From Cranoglanis bouderius (Eukaryota; Chordata; Actinopteri; Siluriformes; Cranoglanididae), in the NCBI GenBank assembly GCA_023630585.1, contig CM042540.1:20627574-20691573 (forward strand): DNA of 64,000 nt, given 5' to 3'. Position 1 is the stretch's first letter; each line of letters opens with the position of its first letter. Positions 24,101 through 36,800 of this stretch are shown here, piece after piece. The position numbers and the translations under genes are program-made. The notes below the pieces were generated by a model. It saw only the letters and a program-made list of their open reading frames with translations, was not told the DNA's origin and made no database searches.

Positions 24101-26212
24101 CAGGGAAGGGTAAGACCACAGGACCTATGATCCGGATAAAGGCCCGCTACCAAAGTATGAATATCCTTCCAATGGAGATGTATAAGGAATTCGCTGAATA
24201 CACTACCAACAACTACATGCTGCTCTGCTCTGTGCTGGAACCAGCCATCAGTGTCAAGAACAAAGAGGAGATGGCTTGTGCCCTGGTACATATCCTGCAA
24301 AGCACTGGGAAAGCCAAGGTAAAAACAAAAAAACAACTGCTATGTGATTTTGCTTCTGAGCTTCAAAACTCTGGTACATTTGGTAGACCAACAGTAGACC
24401 AACATCAGAGCCACAGTAGATCAGAGCATGATGTAAAACTGTGGAAGTTTTATAGTACCATAAGTGCATTAGCAGGTGGTCTTGATTCCTCCATTGTAAC
24501 TCTGAGGTTTGAGGTTCACTCCTGATCTTCACATGTTTCCCATGTCTATATGGGTTTCTTCTGTGTACTCTAGTTTACTCCCACTTACCAAAAAACATGC
24601 TGGGGGAGGCTGGCTTCTCTAAGCTGCCCCTAAATGTGTTAGAATGTTTATAATGCCTAGGATGCTCTCAATCAACCCCCTGTCCAGGGTGTATTCCTGC
24701 CTCGCACCCAGTGTTCTTGGTATAGACTCTGGATCCACCACAATATATATGCCATAACCATAAAGTGGTTATGCAAGATGCATTGAAAATTTTGTTTACT
24801 GTGGATTGTGGTATGTCAAGAAATAAGATATTACACACCTGGTGTCCAGCGTCTAATGTATCATTGTGTTAGTGACTTTACCATTTTGTTTCCCTAACCC
24901 TGTTGCTCTTGGATTATTGGTCCATTGTATGCCTGCCCCTGGATCGGCTCCGGCTAGATCTGTATCAGGCCTGCCTCAAAGTACGGAGACCCCGAGGCAG
25001 ACCCATGACCCGCTGCAGAGATTATATCTCACAGTTGGCTCGGGAACATCTGGGGATTCCCTACAAGGAGCTGGAATCTGTGGCTTGCAATAAAGAAGTC
25101 TGGGTTGACATTCTCAGCCTGTTGTCACTGCCATCTCCCATCAGGAAATGCAGGAGGAAAATGAATGAATGATCATTGTTGGAACAGCAGGAATATGAGG
25201 CTAGAGAACCACATTCATGTTTTTTGGCCTTGCTTGTCAAAAAAATATTTTTGTATCTGTGTGTATGGCCTTTCCTGCTGGGAGGTATTGCCTTAGGGAT
25301 CCCTCCAGAGCTAACACCTCACCACACCCTCCACTGGGCAAGATAACTGAATCTTCTTATTTTGACCCAGAGAGGAGAACAACCAAGTCAGCAGCTGTCA
25401 TCTCTGTCGGCTGCCTGAGCTATGTCTGGTCTGACTGGCGCAGTTTCAGTTACTGCAGTAACACACAGTGCATTTGTGATGACTCATGGGATGAAATAAA
25501 CACACGGGGAAAATAACCGTACATGGTGGAGGAGATGTCTCTGGTTTACATATGGCATATTCTGGAGAGCGTGTTTAGATTACATTAACGTCCCCATCAT
25601 TCCCCTGTTGTACAAAGAACAGGACAAAACAAGGGCATGCTGCTAACAGCATAGGACCAGACGAGCTTCTCGTCCAGAGCTCGTCAAAGATTTGCAGGGA
25701 CACTCTCGAACAGCCCTCCTGGTGCTACTCTGACTGGCTGTGGAGGATCAGTTAAATTAACCATGAAACAGGTTTTTACTGTAGGAGGATTGACAGCCTG
25801 GTGGCTATATTTGTCCCTGTGATCAATTGGCGTCAAAATTAATTGATAAACATTGAAGTTGCCAAGCTTTAAAGAGCCCAATTCTTCCCACTCTCCCTTT
25901 CCGCTTTATTTTCGATGCTAAATAGCTCTGGCTGAGTGTCTCCAAAGCATTGCAAAGATCATTGTTAAACGGTAGAATGAACAACAAATTGAATGCAGTC
26001 TGTGCCAGTTAAGATGGGCTTAACTTTACAATGTATTTGGGAAACTGGGCCACTCTTAATGGTCCTAAAATGATAAAATTTGTTAGCATTTTATAACTAT
26101 TAGCTAATAATGGCAATGATGTCCTGCCCTGTAAGCGAGTCTTACATTTGCACATCAGCACTTTTCTTCTTTTTTTGCCATTTGCTTAATTGAATCTGTT
26201 CTAAGTATATAA

Positions 26213-26272
<60 letters not shown>

Positions 26273-26309
26273 ATGCTATGCCAGATTTAAGCACATGATA
26301 CAGATATTA

Positions 26310-26391
<82 letters not shown>

Positions 26392-28427
26392 CACTCAACA
26401 TTATTATAAAAAATGACTGAAGATAAAACATTTTATTCACATTATGGAGCATTTTCGTAAAGACGGTGCAGACTGTGCTGCAATAATTGTAGTACCTTGT
26501 CATTCATGGTGTCACAATGTCATTAGGCATGGTCAACAGGAACAGCCGCTCTGCCTCATTATCCGCCAAGTGCTGATTTTGAGATTAGTTTCTGCCTCAG
26601 CATCATTATTAGCATGCCATTAGCTCACCGCTTTTCTGGTCACTTGCACTTTACCCTTTCGATTACAACAAGGATGACTGGCAGCGATTGAACCTATTGG
26701 CTCTGATAGAGGGCAAGTCACAGAGGCCACTCAAATCTTCTCCGTCCCAGTCCAGCAGTCAATTCTGGATCCTGAGGGACATGGCCAATCCCGTTAGCCT
26801 GTGGTTGTTAATTACTGTGACTTAATTACCCTGTGTCTTAAAGCAGCCCAGAAGGATATGGACCGCTAAAAACTGGAACGTACTTATCACCGTCCAAGCG
26901 TTCCAAGGTCGTAAGTTATGAGGACAGCTGTTAAAACCTGACTCTTGTGCACTTTAGCATCTGTTCACTCTTGGACCATGTGCGAAATGAATTGGACACA
27001 TTATTTATGCTGAATAGAAGCATTTTGTTGTGAAACCGAAGCATTTTTTTTATTGCTGTAGTCATACAAGCCACTTGGCAATAAGCTAGACGATTTGAAA
27101 AAGATTCTGTGTCCTCTTAGGACACAGCTGCCTTAAAGCTTGGGACGCTGTTACAGTGCACCAGATTTTGCAGCTAGTTTCCCTTGAAGTGAATTAGCTT
27201 TGAACAATTGTAGCTAATTAGTGAGCGGGTAACACTGTCTTGCTAATTAGTATCAGATATGCTTAATATTCAGTGTAAAAATCTATATATATATATATAT
27301 CTTACATCTTGAAGTACAGTCAACAAATATTTAGGAAGAGAATATTTAGTATTCATTTTTTGGTCTTGCTAAGTCCATCAGCATTGCTAGCAGGCCTTAG
27401 ATCAAATAAAACAGAGGCCCAAAATAATCTCAGCCCGAATGAGGTCAGGATGCAGATGAACTGATAAAGCCTGCCTTTTTGTGTCCTTTCCGGATGTTGT
27501 GGAGATTTTGTCCCCCTCGGGGTGAGTTGAACTTAGCTGAACTGAATCAAAGACGGGTTGCTGGGTCTCAGCTGAGACAATTATTATAGGAATCTTGACA
27601 TTTCAGTGACTCTCGCTCCCATAACTGGAAAATAGAGAGAATGTTAAGTGGTGGGGTTGTTGCTATGCAGGCTTTCTTGGAAGTAGTAGGAGATAATAGC
27701 TGTTTTTTCCCTATATGTATGAGAAAAGAAGTCATTTTTTGGGCCGGAAGTGGGCAATATGGTGTGAACCATTTATTCATTGCTGGACACTGATACACTC
27801 TCTGATATTTTTCCTACAGAAAAAAAAACCCTTCTGTATACGTATACATGCATATGTTTAAGTGTGTGTCCCTCCACCCATCCATCCATCCATCCATTTT
27901 CTGTACCACTTATCCTACACAGGCTCGCAGGAAGCCTGGAGCCTATCCCAGGGGACTCGGGGCACACTCTGGACAGTTTGCCAACCCATTACAGGGCACA
28001 ATTGCACACACATTCACACATTACGGACAATTTAGACATGCCAATCAGCCTACAGCGCATGTCTTTGGACTGGGGGAGGAAACCGGAGTGCCCAGAGGAA
28101 ACCCCCAAAGCACGAGGAGAACATGCATGCTCCGTGCACACAGGGTGGAGGTGGGGATCGAACCCCCAACCCTGGAGGTGCGAGGCAAACGTGCTAAACA
28201 CTAAGCCACCCTTAAAAAATGCTTTAAATAATTATCATGTGTAATAAGGCTTTAATGCTAATAATAGTTAATGAAACGTTTTGAAACAAAACGAGTATTT
28301 TCCTGTTATTAACTCACTAACTACAGTCATTATTTCCTTTGTATACGTTTCTCCACGCCCATCTGCCACCCTGCTCCCTTTCCCTCCCCTCTGCTCCCTC
28401 TTTCTTCTGCTCTTTCCTTCTGTGTTT

Positions 28428-28490
<63 letters not shown>

Positions 28491-30225
28491 GGCTTTCTCA
28501 TGCTCTGCTGGGCTTTAAGGCAGGCTCACTTTGAAAGGATGTCATTTCTGGTTTGGAGCAGCACATCACCCTGGCAGATATTACACAAGCCCGCCACATA
28601 CGCACACAGAAGCACAATCTTTGGAAAGAGTCAGACTGTTAGTTTGTGTTCTGGAGGCATGTTCTAAACTGTGCAATTGCGCACACGTAAGGGCTGCATA
28701 AACATACTGCAATCACGGCCATGCTTTATGCATGTTATGCAATTTTCAGTTCTGAGATAATAATCTGTCTAGAGCTAATTAGATATTTGTATATTTTATG
28801 TATTTAAAATAATTCAAATAATGTTTAAATCATGATACACTTTTGTGAGTATCATCATATGTCAGTAGTTTAGTGTTTAAACATAAACTCTTTTAGCTAA
28901 ATTTCATGTTTACAAATGATCACACTTTTCTCAAATCTGATTGGTCCGAAGGTGTTCCTTCCTTTTCTTTAACCGTAACTCTGACAGTAGTGGCATGTTT
29001 TAATGTATCAATGCACTCTTACTGATATGTTCATTTCTACAGTAACAGGAACGCGTATGGCGGACATCGCGAACAATTTTAGTTTAATAACGAGCAGATT
29101 GAAAATGTTGTTGTTTATTTAGCATTTTCAGAAGGAGTCTCCAGTGTCAACTCTTTGTAACAGTAAAGCTGGTCCATTTTTTTCAGGCACAGGAAAATCT
29201 AAGGATGGAAAGATTTATGGTTTTTCAGTAACAAGCTACATGGTGTGTCTCATAAACCTCAAGAGAAAGTGACGGAATGACTGTATGTAGCTATTATAAC
29301 ACACAGTCCCCTCTGAAACTATTAGAACGTCAAGGCCAATTCATTTGTTTGTGCTTTACATCAAAGACATTTGGATTTCAGATCAAAAGATGGATATGAA
29401 ATGATAGTCCAGGATTTCACCTTTTAGTTCCTGATATTTACATCTAGATGTGTTAAACAACATAAAACATAGAACCTTTTGTATCAGACCACCCAATTTT
29501 TAGGTGAGCAAAAGTATAGGAACAGATCAGACTTGAAGTAAAATAAAGTAAATAACACTTAATATTTGGTTGCATATCCCTTGCTTGCAATAACTGCGTC
29601 AAGCTTGTGACTCATTGATATCATCAAATTGTTGGTACCTTGGTTGTTTGTTTCGGGGGGGTTTCTTCCTTCAGTCTCATCTTCAGGAGGAGAAATGCAT
29701 GGGTTAAGGTCTGGTGATTGACTTGGCCAGTCTAAAATCTTCAAAAAAAAATCCCCAGGTGAAGTCCTTTGTTGGTGTAATATTAATAATAAGTAATATG
29801 GATAAAATACCCAACACTTGAGTTCATTTGTTGGTTTATACCAATGAAGCCTACGATGGCCGATACGACACCTTAACGAACACGTTTGCCTTGCTAATTG
29901 GTAAATTGAGTCATCTTTAGTCACAGGTTTCATTACTGTTTAAACAAATGTCACTTGATACAATAACGTTAACTTACACTGGTAAATTATTAACATTACT
30001 TACAGTGTATCAATGCTGAAATTCAGTAATGCAGTAAATAGTGTAATTGAATGTTCACAGTTAATACCACGGTTCGACGTATCGATGCACCCGCATGTGA
30101 AACCACTCGGACAGGTGACAGAATATAAATATGCAGTAATATTGTGGTTTGTTAGACGGATGTGATATCCGTATTGGAAAGGCCAATGTTGAGATAGGGA
30201 TTAACGATCATAGTGTTGTGCAGAC

Positions 30226-30269
<44 letters not shown>

Positions 30270-30771
30270 CACTGTATCTCTTGAGTCCTGACCCAGAAGT
30301 CCTGCTGTCAACTCTGAGACTTGCAGCACTGAAGGGAGTGAAAAGAATATCTCACATCTGTCTGAGAGAGAGAGAAAAAGAAAAGAAAGTTGAGAAAAGA
30401 GAAGGAAGCTATCAGTTTACCTAACATAACCTTTGCCTGGAGTTTAGTTCGAAATGACTGCACGGTACATCTGTAGCAGGACCACTGGAAATTAAGCTTA
30501 TTGTTGAGTCAGGTGTGTTGCAGAAAATGTGAAGTGCATGAGAACTGGAGACTTGGGAAACGCCAGTGGTTTTGCACTGCTCCTTGGCAAGATTCGTGTA
30601 AGGCTTTTGTGCAGTGGGAAGGAGCACAGATGTTGAAATGTAGTGGAGGAGGAGGTTCACGGCAACGACTAAAGCCCAAACACATTCCAACTCGCCATGC
30701 AGGGACCAAAAACAACGCCCTGGGAGTGCCAAGATACACAGCAGGGTTATCACAGATACTGTCACTTTGAC

Positions 30772-30830
<59 letters not shown>

Positions 30831-33800
30831 TCAGTAGTTCTCACTAGTTCTCACAAAAGCTATGTCAAATTAGGAGGTGGGGGTAAAAATAAGAAGGAGA
30901 GAGAGAGAGAGTGATATTTATACTGTGTTTCATGCCTTCTTAAGACTGAATGGAGGTCAAGCAAGGTTAGTTTGTGAAACATAAACACCCCACCCACACA
31001 CCAAACAGGACACACTGATGTGTCAAGGACAGAAATTTCACCACTGCCATTCATCACTATGATATTCTATTTTAGTGAGAACGACAATTTATGCGCAAAA
31101 GTAAAGGTGAGATATGACAACTTTTTTTTTACAATTGGAATGTAGAAAATGGAGAAGTTGATAAAAAAAAGACATTTTTTCAAAAGTCTGTGTTTCTGTG
31201 TGAGTGTGTTTAACTGGCACTTCACCATGATTCTCCGCTATAGAATGTTCAGGAACATTTAACTTAAGCACAGTGTTCATAGCTTTACATTACACCTACA
31301 TGAACACTTCAGGATAACTGATATAAACATGCACAAACATTTATAAGGACTTCAGCTGACAGTGCATTTGTTGATTTTGTAGACATGGGGACGTTTTCTT
31401 TGAGAAGACGTTTATTTAACCTTTGTTTAGGAAGGAGTCTCCAGTATCAGTGCTCCGTAACAGTCATAGGTGTGGCTGTATATTTTCTGACACCGATAAG
31501 TCTTCAGGATGGTGGGCTTTGTGGATTCTCAGAAACATGACATGCTTACTTTGTCTTATTAACTTTAAGGGCAAGAAGAAAAAACAGCAGGGACTGCTGG
31601 TTATAGGTGCTATAACCAGTAAGTACAGGATTTTGTGGAGTTTTTTTGTGATTGTTGTGGCCAAAAATGTTTGATTTTGCTGTGGCTTTTTCCCCAAAAA
31701 AATTTGCAGTGCAGCTTGCAGAGTTTTTTAAAGTTTTTGAAATTGCAATTGCACGAAATTGTTTTGCATGGTCGTTCACAGTGATGTTTGTTGGTAAATG
31801 AGACCTTTTAGCTGTACTCATGTTCAACGCGCATGAATCGAAGAGGGCTTTGGCTGAATGCACGTTTTGACGACGTCACATGACGCGTATTGGCCCGAAT
31901 CTACGGAAAATCTATGGTAGATTAGAAAAAATTGTAAGTTCCTCAGAATATTGCGGAGTTTGCTTGATTTTGCGTTAACTTCTGCAGTCGCAAAATGGTG
32001 AAATCCTGGAGGGACTGTATAACGTAACTGATAAGAACTTGTTTCCCATAACATTAAAATAAATAAATTAATTACACACTCAAAAAATGATTTCTTGCCT
32101 CTTGTTCAGTTTAATTAATAATAATGAGCTAAAGTAACACGATTTTTGAACATTTTTTGTCACAACTTAATTTCATTGTGTTCAATCCACCTAATATATT
32201 TAAAGCTGAAGTTTACTTAATTCATTTGTGTTAAAACTACATAAATCATTTTTGTTGACATAACTAACTGGGCAGTGGATCTGTAGTTCCCAGCATGCTT
32301 TGCAAGGGACTGTATTAGGAGAGTAAATTTAGGGATTAAGTGTTATTTTATGTGTTTTTCAGTAAAGGGAAATACATGTAAGTGTTTAATGTTCAGTTAT
32401 GTTTTGGAATTTTGTGGTTACCATGGTGCTGAAGAGTGGCGCTTGTGCTCAGGCTGTGGGCCCTCACTGATCTATACTAATGTCAGTACTGACACCAGTC
32501 AGTTTTCTTTTTTGTTTGTTATATACATTGTGTATAACGGTGAATGAAACTGCTTGTTTAAACATAAGGAAATTAATTAAACCTAAGTAAATTAATATAA
32601 AAAAAAACAAGTTGGACCAACATAAGTTTAACATTTAGTTTGACAAATGTAATAAAGTTAATTAAACATACCAGAGTAAATTCATTTGACCTAAACCAAC
32701 TAAATTGTGTTGACCCAACTAAAGTGATTTATTTTGAACGGAATAAATGAAATTGTGTGTAAAAACGTTCTTCAGTTAAATTAAGTAAGAGTAATGAATT
32801 CATTTTCTGAGTGCAAGTTATAAAGTGATCAAATGTATGATGCATCATTGTTGGCGAATTGGTGTATTGATCGTTGATTATTTTCCTATAACAGCATGCT
32901 CTTGCATAATATTTTACAAGTTGTGTACATTCCATGATGGAGACTCGCATAGTTCCTGCTCTGACACACACCAAGAATGAGCTGTACTGTATAAGCCTTA
33001 TCAGCAGCTCTCTAAATTCCCTCTTGCTGCCCAGGTACACACACACACACAATATTGCTGGGGTCTGTCAGATGGTCTTGCCTTTATTAGTTTTCACTGG
33101 CAGGCTATGCAGTCACCAGGAGGCTCCGGGATTTTATGCTTTCTTTAATCCTTCCGTCACATTTTTTTATTATCTCTCCTGCGTCTTGTTTATCTCACTC
33201 CTTCCTGCTTTGAACCTTCTTCCCTCCTGTTTTAATTCTGTATTTTCTTTCTCCTATGAGGTGATTTATTTTTTCATCTGTGTGTGCGTGCGTATGTTTG
33301 CGTGTTCGTCTTCCTGTCCGATGGTTTAGCTGATTCATTCAGACAGTAACACAGACTGCTTAAGGTTATTATAAGTGCCTAGCCTCCGAGCTGTGTGAAC
33401 ATGTTTGCATATCTGCGTGGTTTGAATAGCTAGTAGCTGTTTACTGAGCTGTGTGACAAAAAAAACCCTGTAATTATTCGTTTGTTTTAGTGCAGATTTA
33501 CCAATGACATGCTGCGATATTCGACACACGAATAGTGATCACTGATTAGGAATAACGATATTGCGAAAATAAAATGTTACGATACATGAAGACACAGAGG
33601 TCATATCCGAAGGCGATCATGTATACTAACATCCAGATAGAAAAGAAAACTTCCCGCAGTTCTTATTATGGCTGAGCTGATGAAATGTATTTTTGTAACT
33701 TTATATGTTAGAAAGATAGTAACATTAATAGTATTAAAATTATGATCTGGATAATGTTTTCATTTCAATTTGATACATGAACTGCGTGGATTCTGAACCG

Positions 33801-36800
33801 TTGCATAACACCGAACACAATTATCCCCTCTTATTTGTTTTCTGAAGCTCAGTGAGTTTACAGAATAAAAAAGGGGATAAACAACGTCAAAGTCCTAACT
33901 ATGAGTGAAATTTAAACCGACATAAAAACCTGAGACGGAATAAATTTGTCCTACACAAATGTTAAATGGTATTACCGAAATATTATTCATCGACTTTCAT
34001 ATTCAGTGATCATTTTATCCTGGCCAAGGGGGGGTCACAGTGGATCCGGAGCCTATTCCAGGAACACTGGGCACAAGGTGGGAATATGTACTGAATATTA
34101 AATTCCCAATCACTAAACAAACAAGGAATGAATGCAGTGAAGTGAGTCATGGTTCAAAACTAACCAGTGACGTATTACACACTTGTTTATCGAGAACGTT
34201 TTTTTCACCCACAAGTAGCTTACGACTTGCTTTGAAAAACAGAAACATTGCCATAACTAATCATTTAACCAGCTGTTAATATTCCTGCTTTCCTTTTAAG
34301 TTTTGGGAGGACACATTGCGCTCTTGGCACCCTAATGTGATTAAAAATTTATAGTAAATAAAACTTTATTTTTGCTCAGTATTCGGGCTGTTGCATCCAC
34401 TATCCGTTACAGTACTGTAAGAATTTAATAAATATATTCATAGGTAACATTTTACAAAATTCATTTCATTAAGAACTAAGCAGCCGTAGTAGAAGTTCTT
34501 CTTCTGTTGTAACCCATCTGCCTCAAAGTTCGACGTGTTGTGCATTTGGAGATGCTTTTCTGCTCACCGCGGTTGCAAAGAGTGGTTATTTAGGTTTGTT
34601 AGCTAGAACCAGTTTGGCCTTTCACCTTTTCCTCTCATTTCCTCCTCAGTGGATGTTTTTTTGTTTTTCGCACCATCCTGTGTAAACTCCAGAGACTGTT
34701 CTGTGTGGGGAAAATCCCAGGAGCTCAGCACTTTTTGAAATACTCAAACCAAGCCAAGTCACTGAGATCACTTTTTTTTTCCCCCATGAAGAACTGACGA
34801 ACTGGAGCTGTCGAATTGTATCTGCGTGATATCCTGCACTGCTCTCCTGCCACATGATTGGCTGAATGGATAATTGCGTGAACGAGCAAGGGTGCAGGTG
34901 TTCATATTAAAGTGCACATAGTGTATATGCTTTACTGTGTCTGGACAGCAAGTTTAATCTTTGCTTCTATTCTTACACCCCAGTTAGTCATACCTACAAA
35001 TAAAACCTGCTGGCTCAAATACTAGCCCACGTGTGTACTTCATGTTTATTCTGTCTGTCTCCAAATTTCAATTCTTGCTTCAGCTCAGGCCTGGAGCTGC
35101 ATTTCTTATAAAAAAATCCGAAGAAAAGAAGTGGTGTTTGCCGCATAACTTTCAGGACAGTTTGTTAGATCTGCGTGAACACAGATCCTAGATAAGGTCT
35201 TCAGAGGTGTCTTTATTAGCTTGGTGTGTTTCTTCCTCACTGAGGTCGAATAAGCCATTACATAACGCGTTGATTCAGACGGCGTTCGGAGTCCTGGATG
35301 GAATATTCAGCTCTGTGCTATTTACATTTGTGCTGCGTCATGAAGGAAGGAGAGCGAGAAACAGGACTGAGAGAACTGGACAAATAAAAAGAGGCTGAAT
35401 CAAGAGAACGAGAGAGGAACATTGCAGTGCACAGCGTAATAAGATAAATAGAAGAGAAATGTGACCCATTGCATGCTAAGTAAATGAAGCATATATACAG
35501 TATATGAAGAAAATCCAGGGAGTAATTGCAGTGTGCTGTGGAAATAAATGTCAAGATCTTTTTTTTTTCTTTTTTCCTACATTGCAGCTTCAACATGGAT
35601 ATTTGCATTATTAATTTGCTATAATTGTACCACAGGGCTGTTGAATGCTCGCTTCTGATTGGTCAGAATTCTATTTTCTGTTCTGTAATTGTTGATATAG
35701 TGTTTGTTATGGGCGGGGAGAATTTTTAGTGTCAGCGGTGAAGCTGTACTTTTATGTTTTTTTGCGGTTTTCCAGGAACACGACATGCTGTATTATTAGC
35801 TTCAAGAGAGAGAGAGAAAAAAAATAAAGTGGCTAGAACAGGAACTACTTTTTTCTAGCTGCTATAACAAGTTATAACAGGAACTAACTTTGTCTCATGG
35901 ATGTTTCACAAAATAAAACGTAACTATAAGCTGATAAAGTGCACGACATATTGTTCGGTGATTATTTCAAAATGGTACAGTTGTGCTTATAAATTTACAC
36001 ACCCCTTGCAGAATCTGCAAAATATTAGTAATTAATAATAAAAAAATAAGAGCAATCATTAAAATTGCATGTTGTTTTTTATTTAGTTCTGCCCTGAAGA
36101 AGCTATTTCACATGACAGATGTTTACATATAGTCCACAAGACACAATAATACCTGAATTTACACAAATGAACCCGTTCAAAAGCTTACATTCGCTTGACT
36201 CTTAATACTGTGTGTTGTTACCTGGATGATCAGTGACTGTTTTTACATTTTGTGATAGTTGTTCATGAGTCCCTTGTTTATCCTGAGCAGTTAAACTGCC
36301 CACTGTTCTTCAGAAAAATCCTCCAGGTCCTGCACATTCTTTGGTTTTCCAGCATCTTCTGCATATTTGACCCCTTTCCAACAGCGACTATATGATGTTG
36401 AGATCCATCTTTTCACATTGAGGACAACTGAGGGATTCATACAAAACTGGTACAGAAGGTGCAAACATTCACTGATGCTTAAGAGGGCAACACGACACAT
36501 TAAGAGCCAGGCGGGGTTTTGAACAGGATGATCGGTGTAAACTGTTATTATTTTGTTTAAAGTCCTTACTTTTTCATATAGTACTGCCCTTCAGAAGCTA
36601 CATAAGATATTTACATGTTTCCCAGAAGACAAAATAATAAAATCCCAGAAGACAAAACAAATTTGATTTGCAGCCATAATATCTAAATTAATAAGAACAA
36701 CTTGGAGAATTTTAGAAGACTGTACGTTACAGACGTTACTTGGAAAGCAGAAATGCAGACAAAATGCTGCTCACGTCGACCTCCTCCTGTGAATACTGTC

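Noticed and set aside
23983..24532. Antisense frames of 92-117 codons over dab2ip exon 3
   Set aside because: Shadows of the conserved sense exon.
30421..30822. 133-codon - strand frame ending in an AC tract
   Set aside because: No recognisable domain; starts in a microsatellite; no splice or conservation signal.
32380..32820. Possible exon near TGGTTACCATGGTGCTGAAG
   Set aside because: Short open frame without splice phase or homology support.
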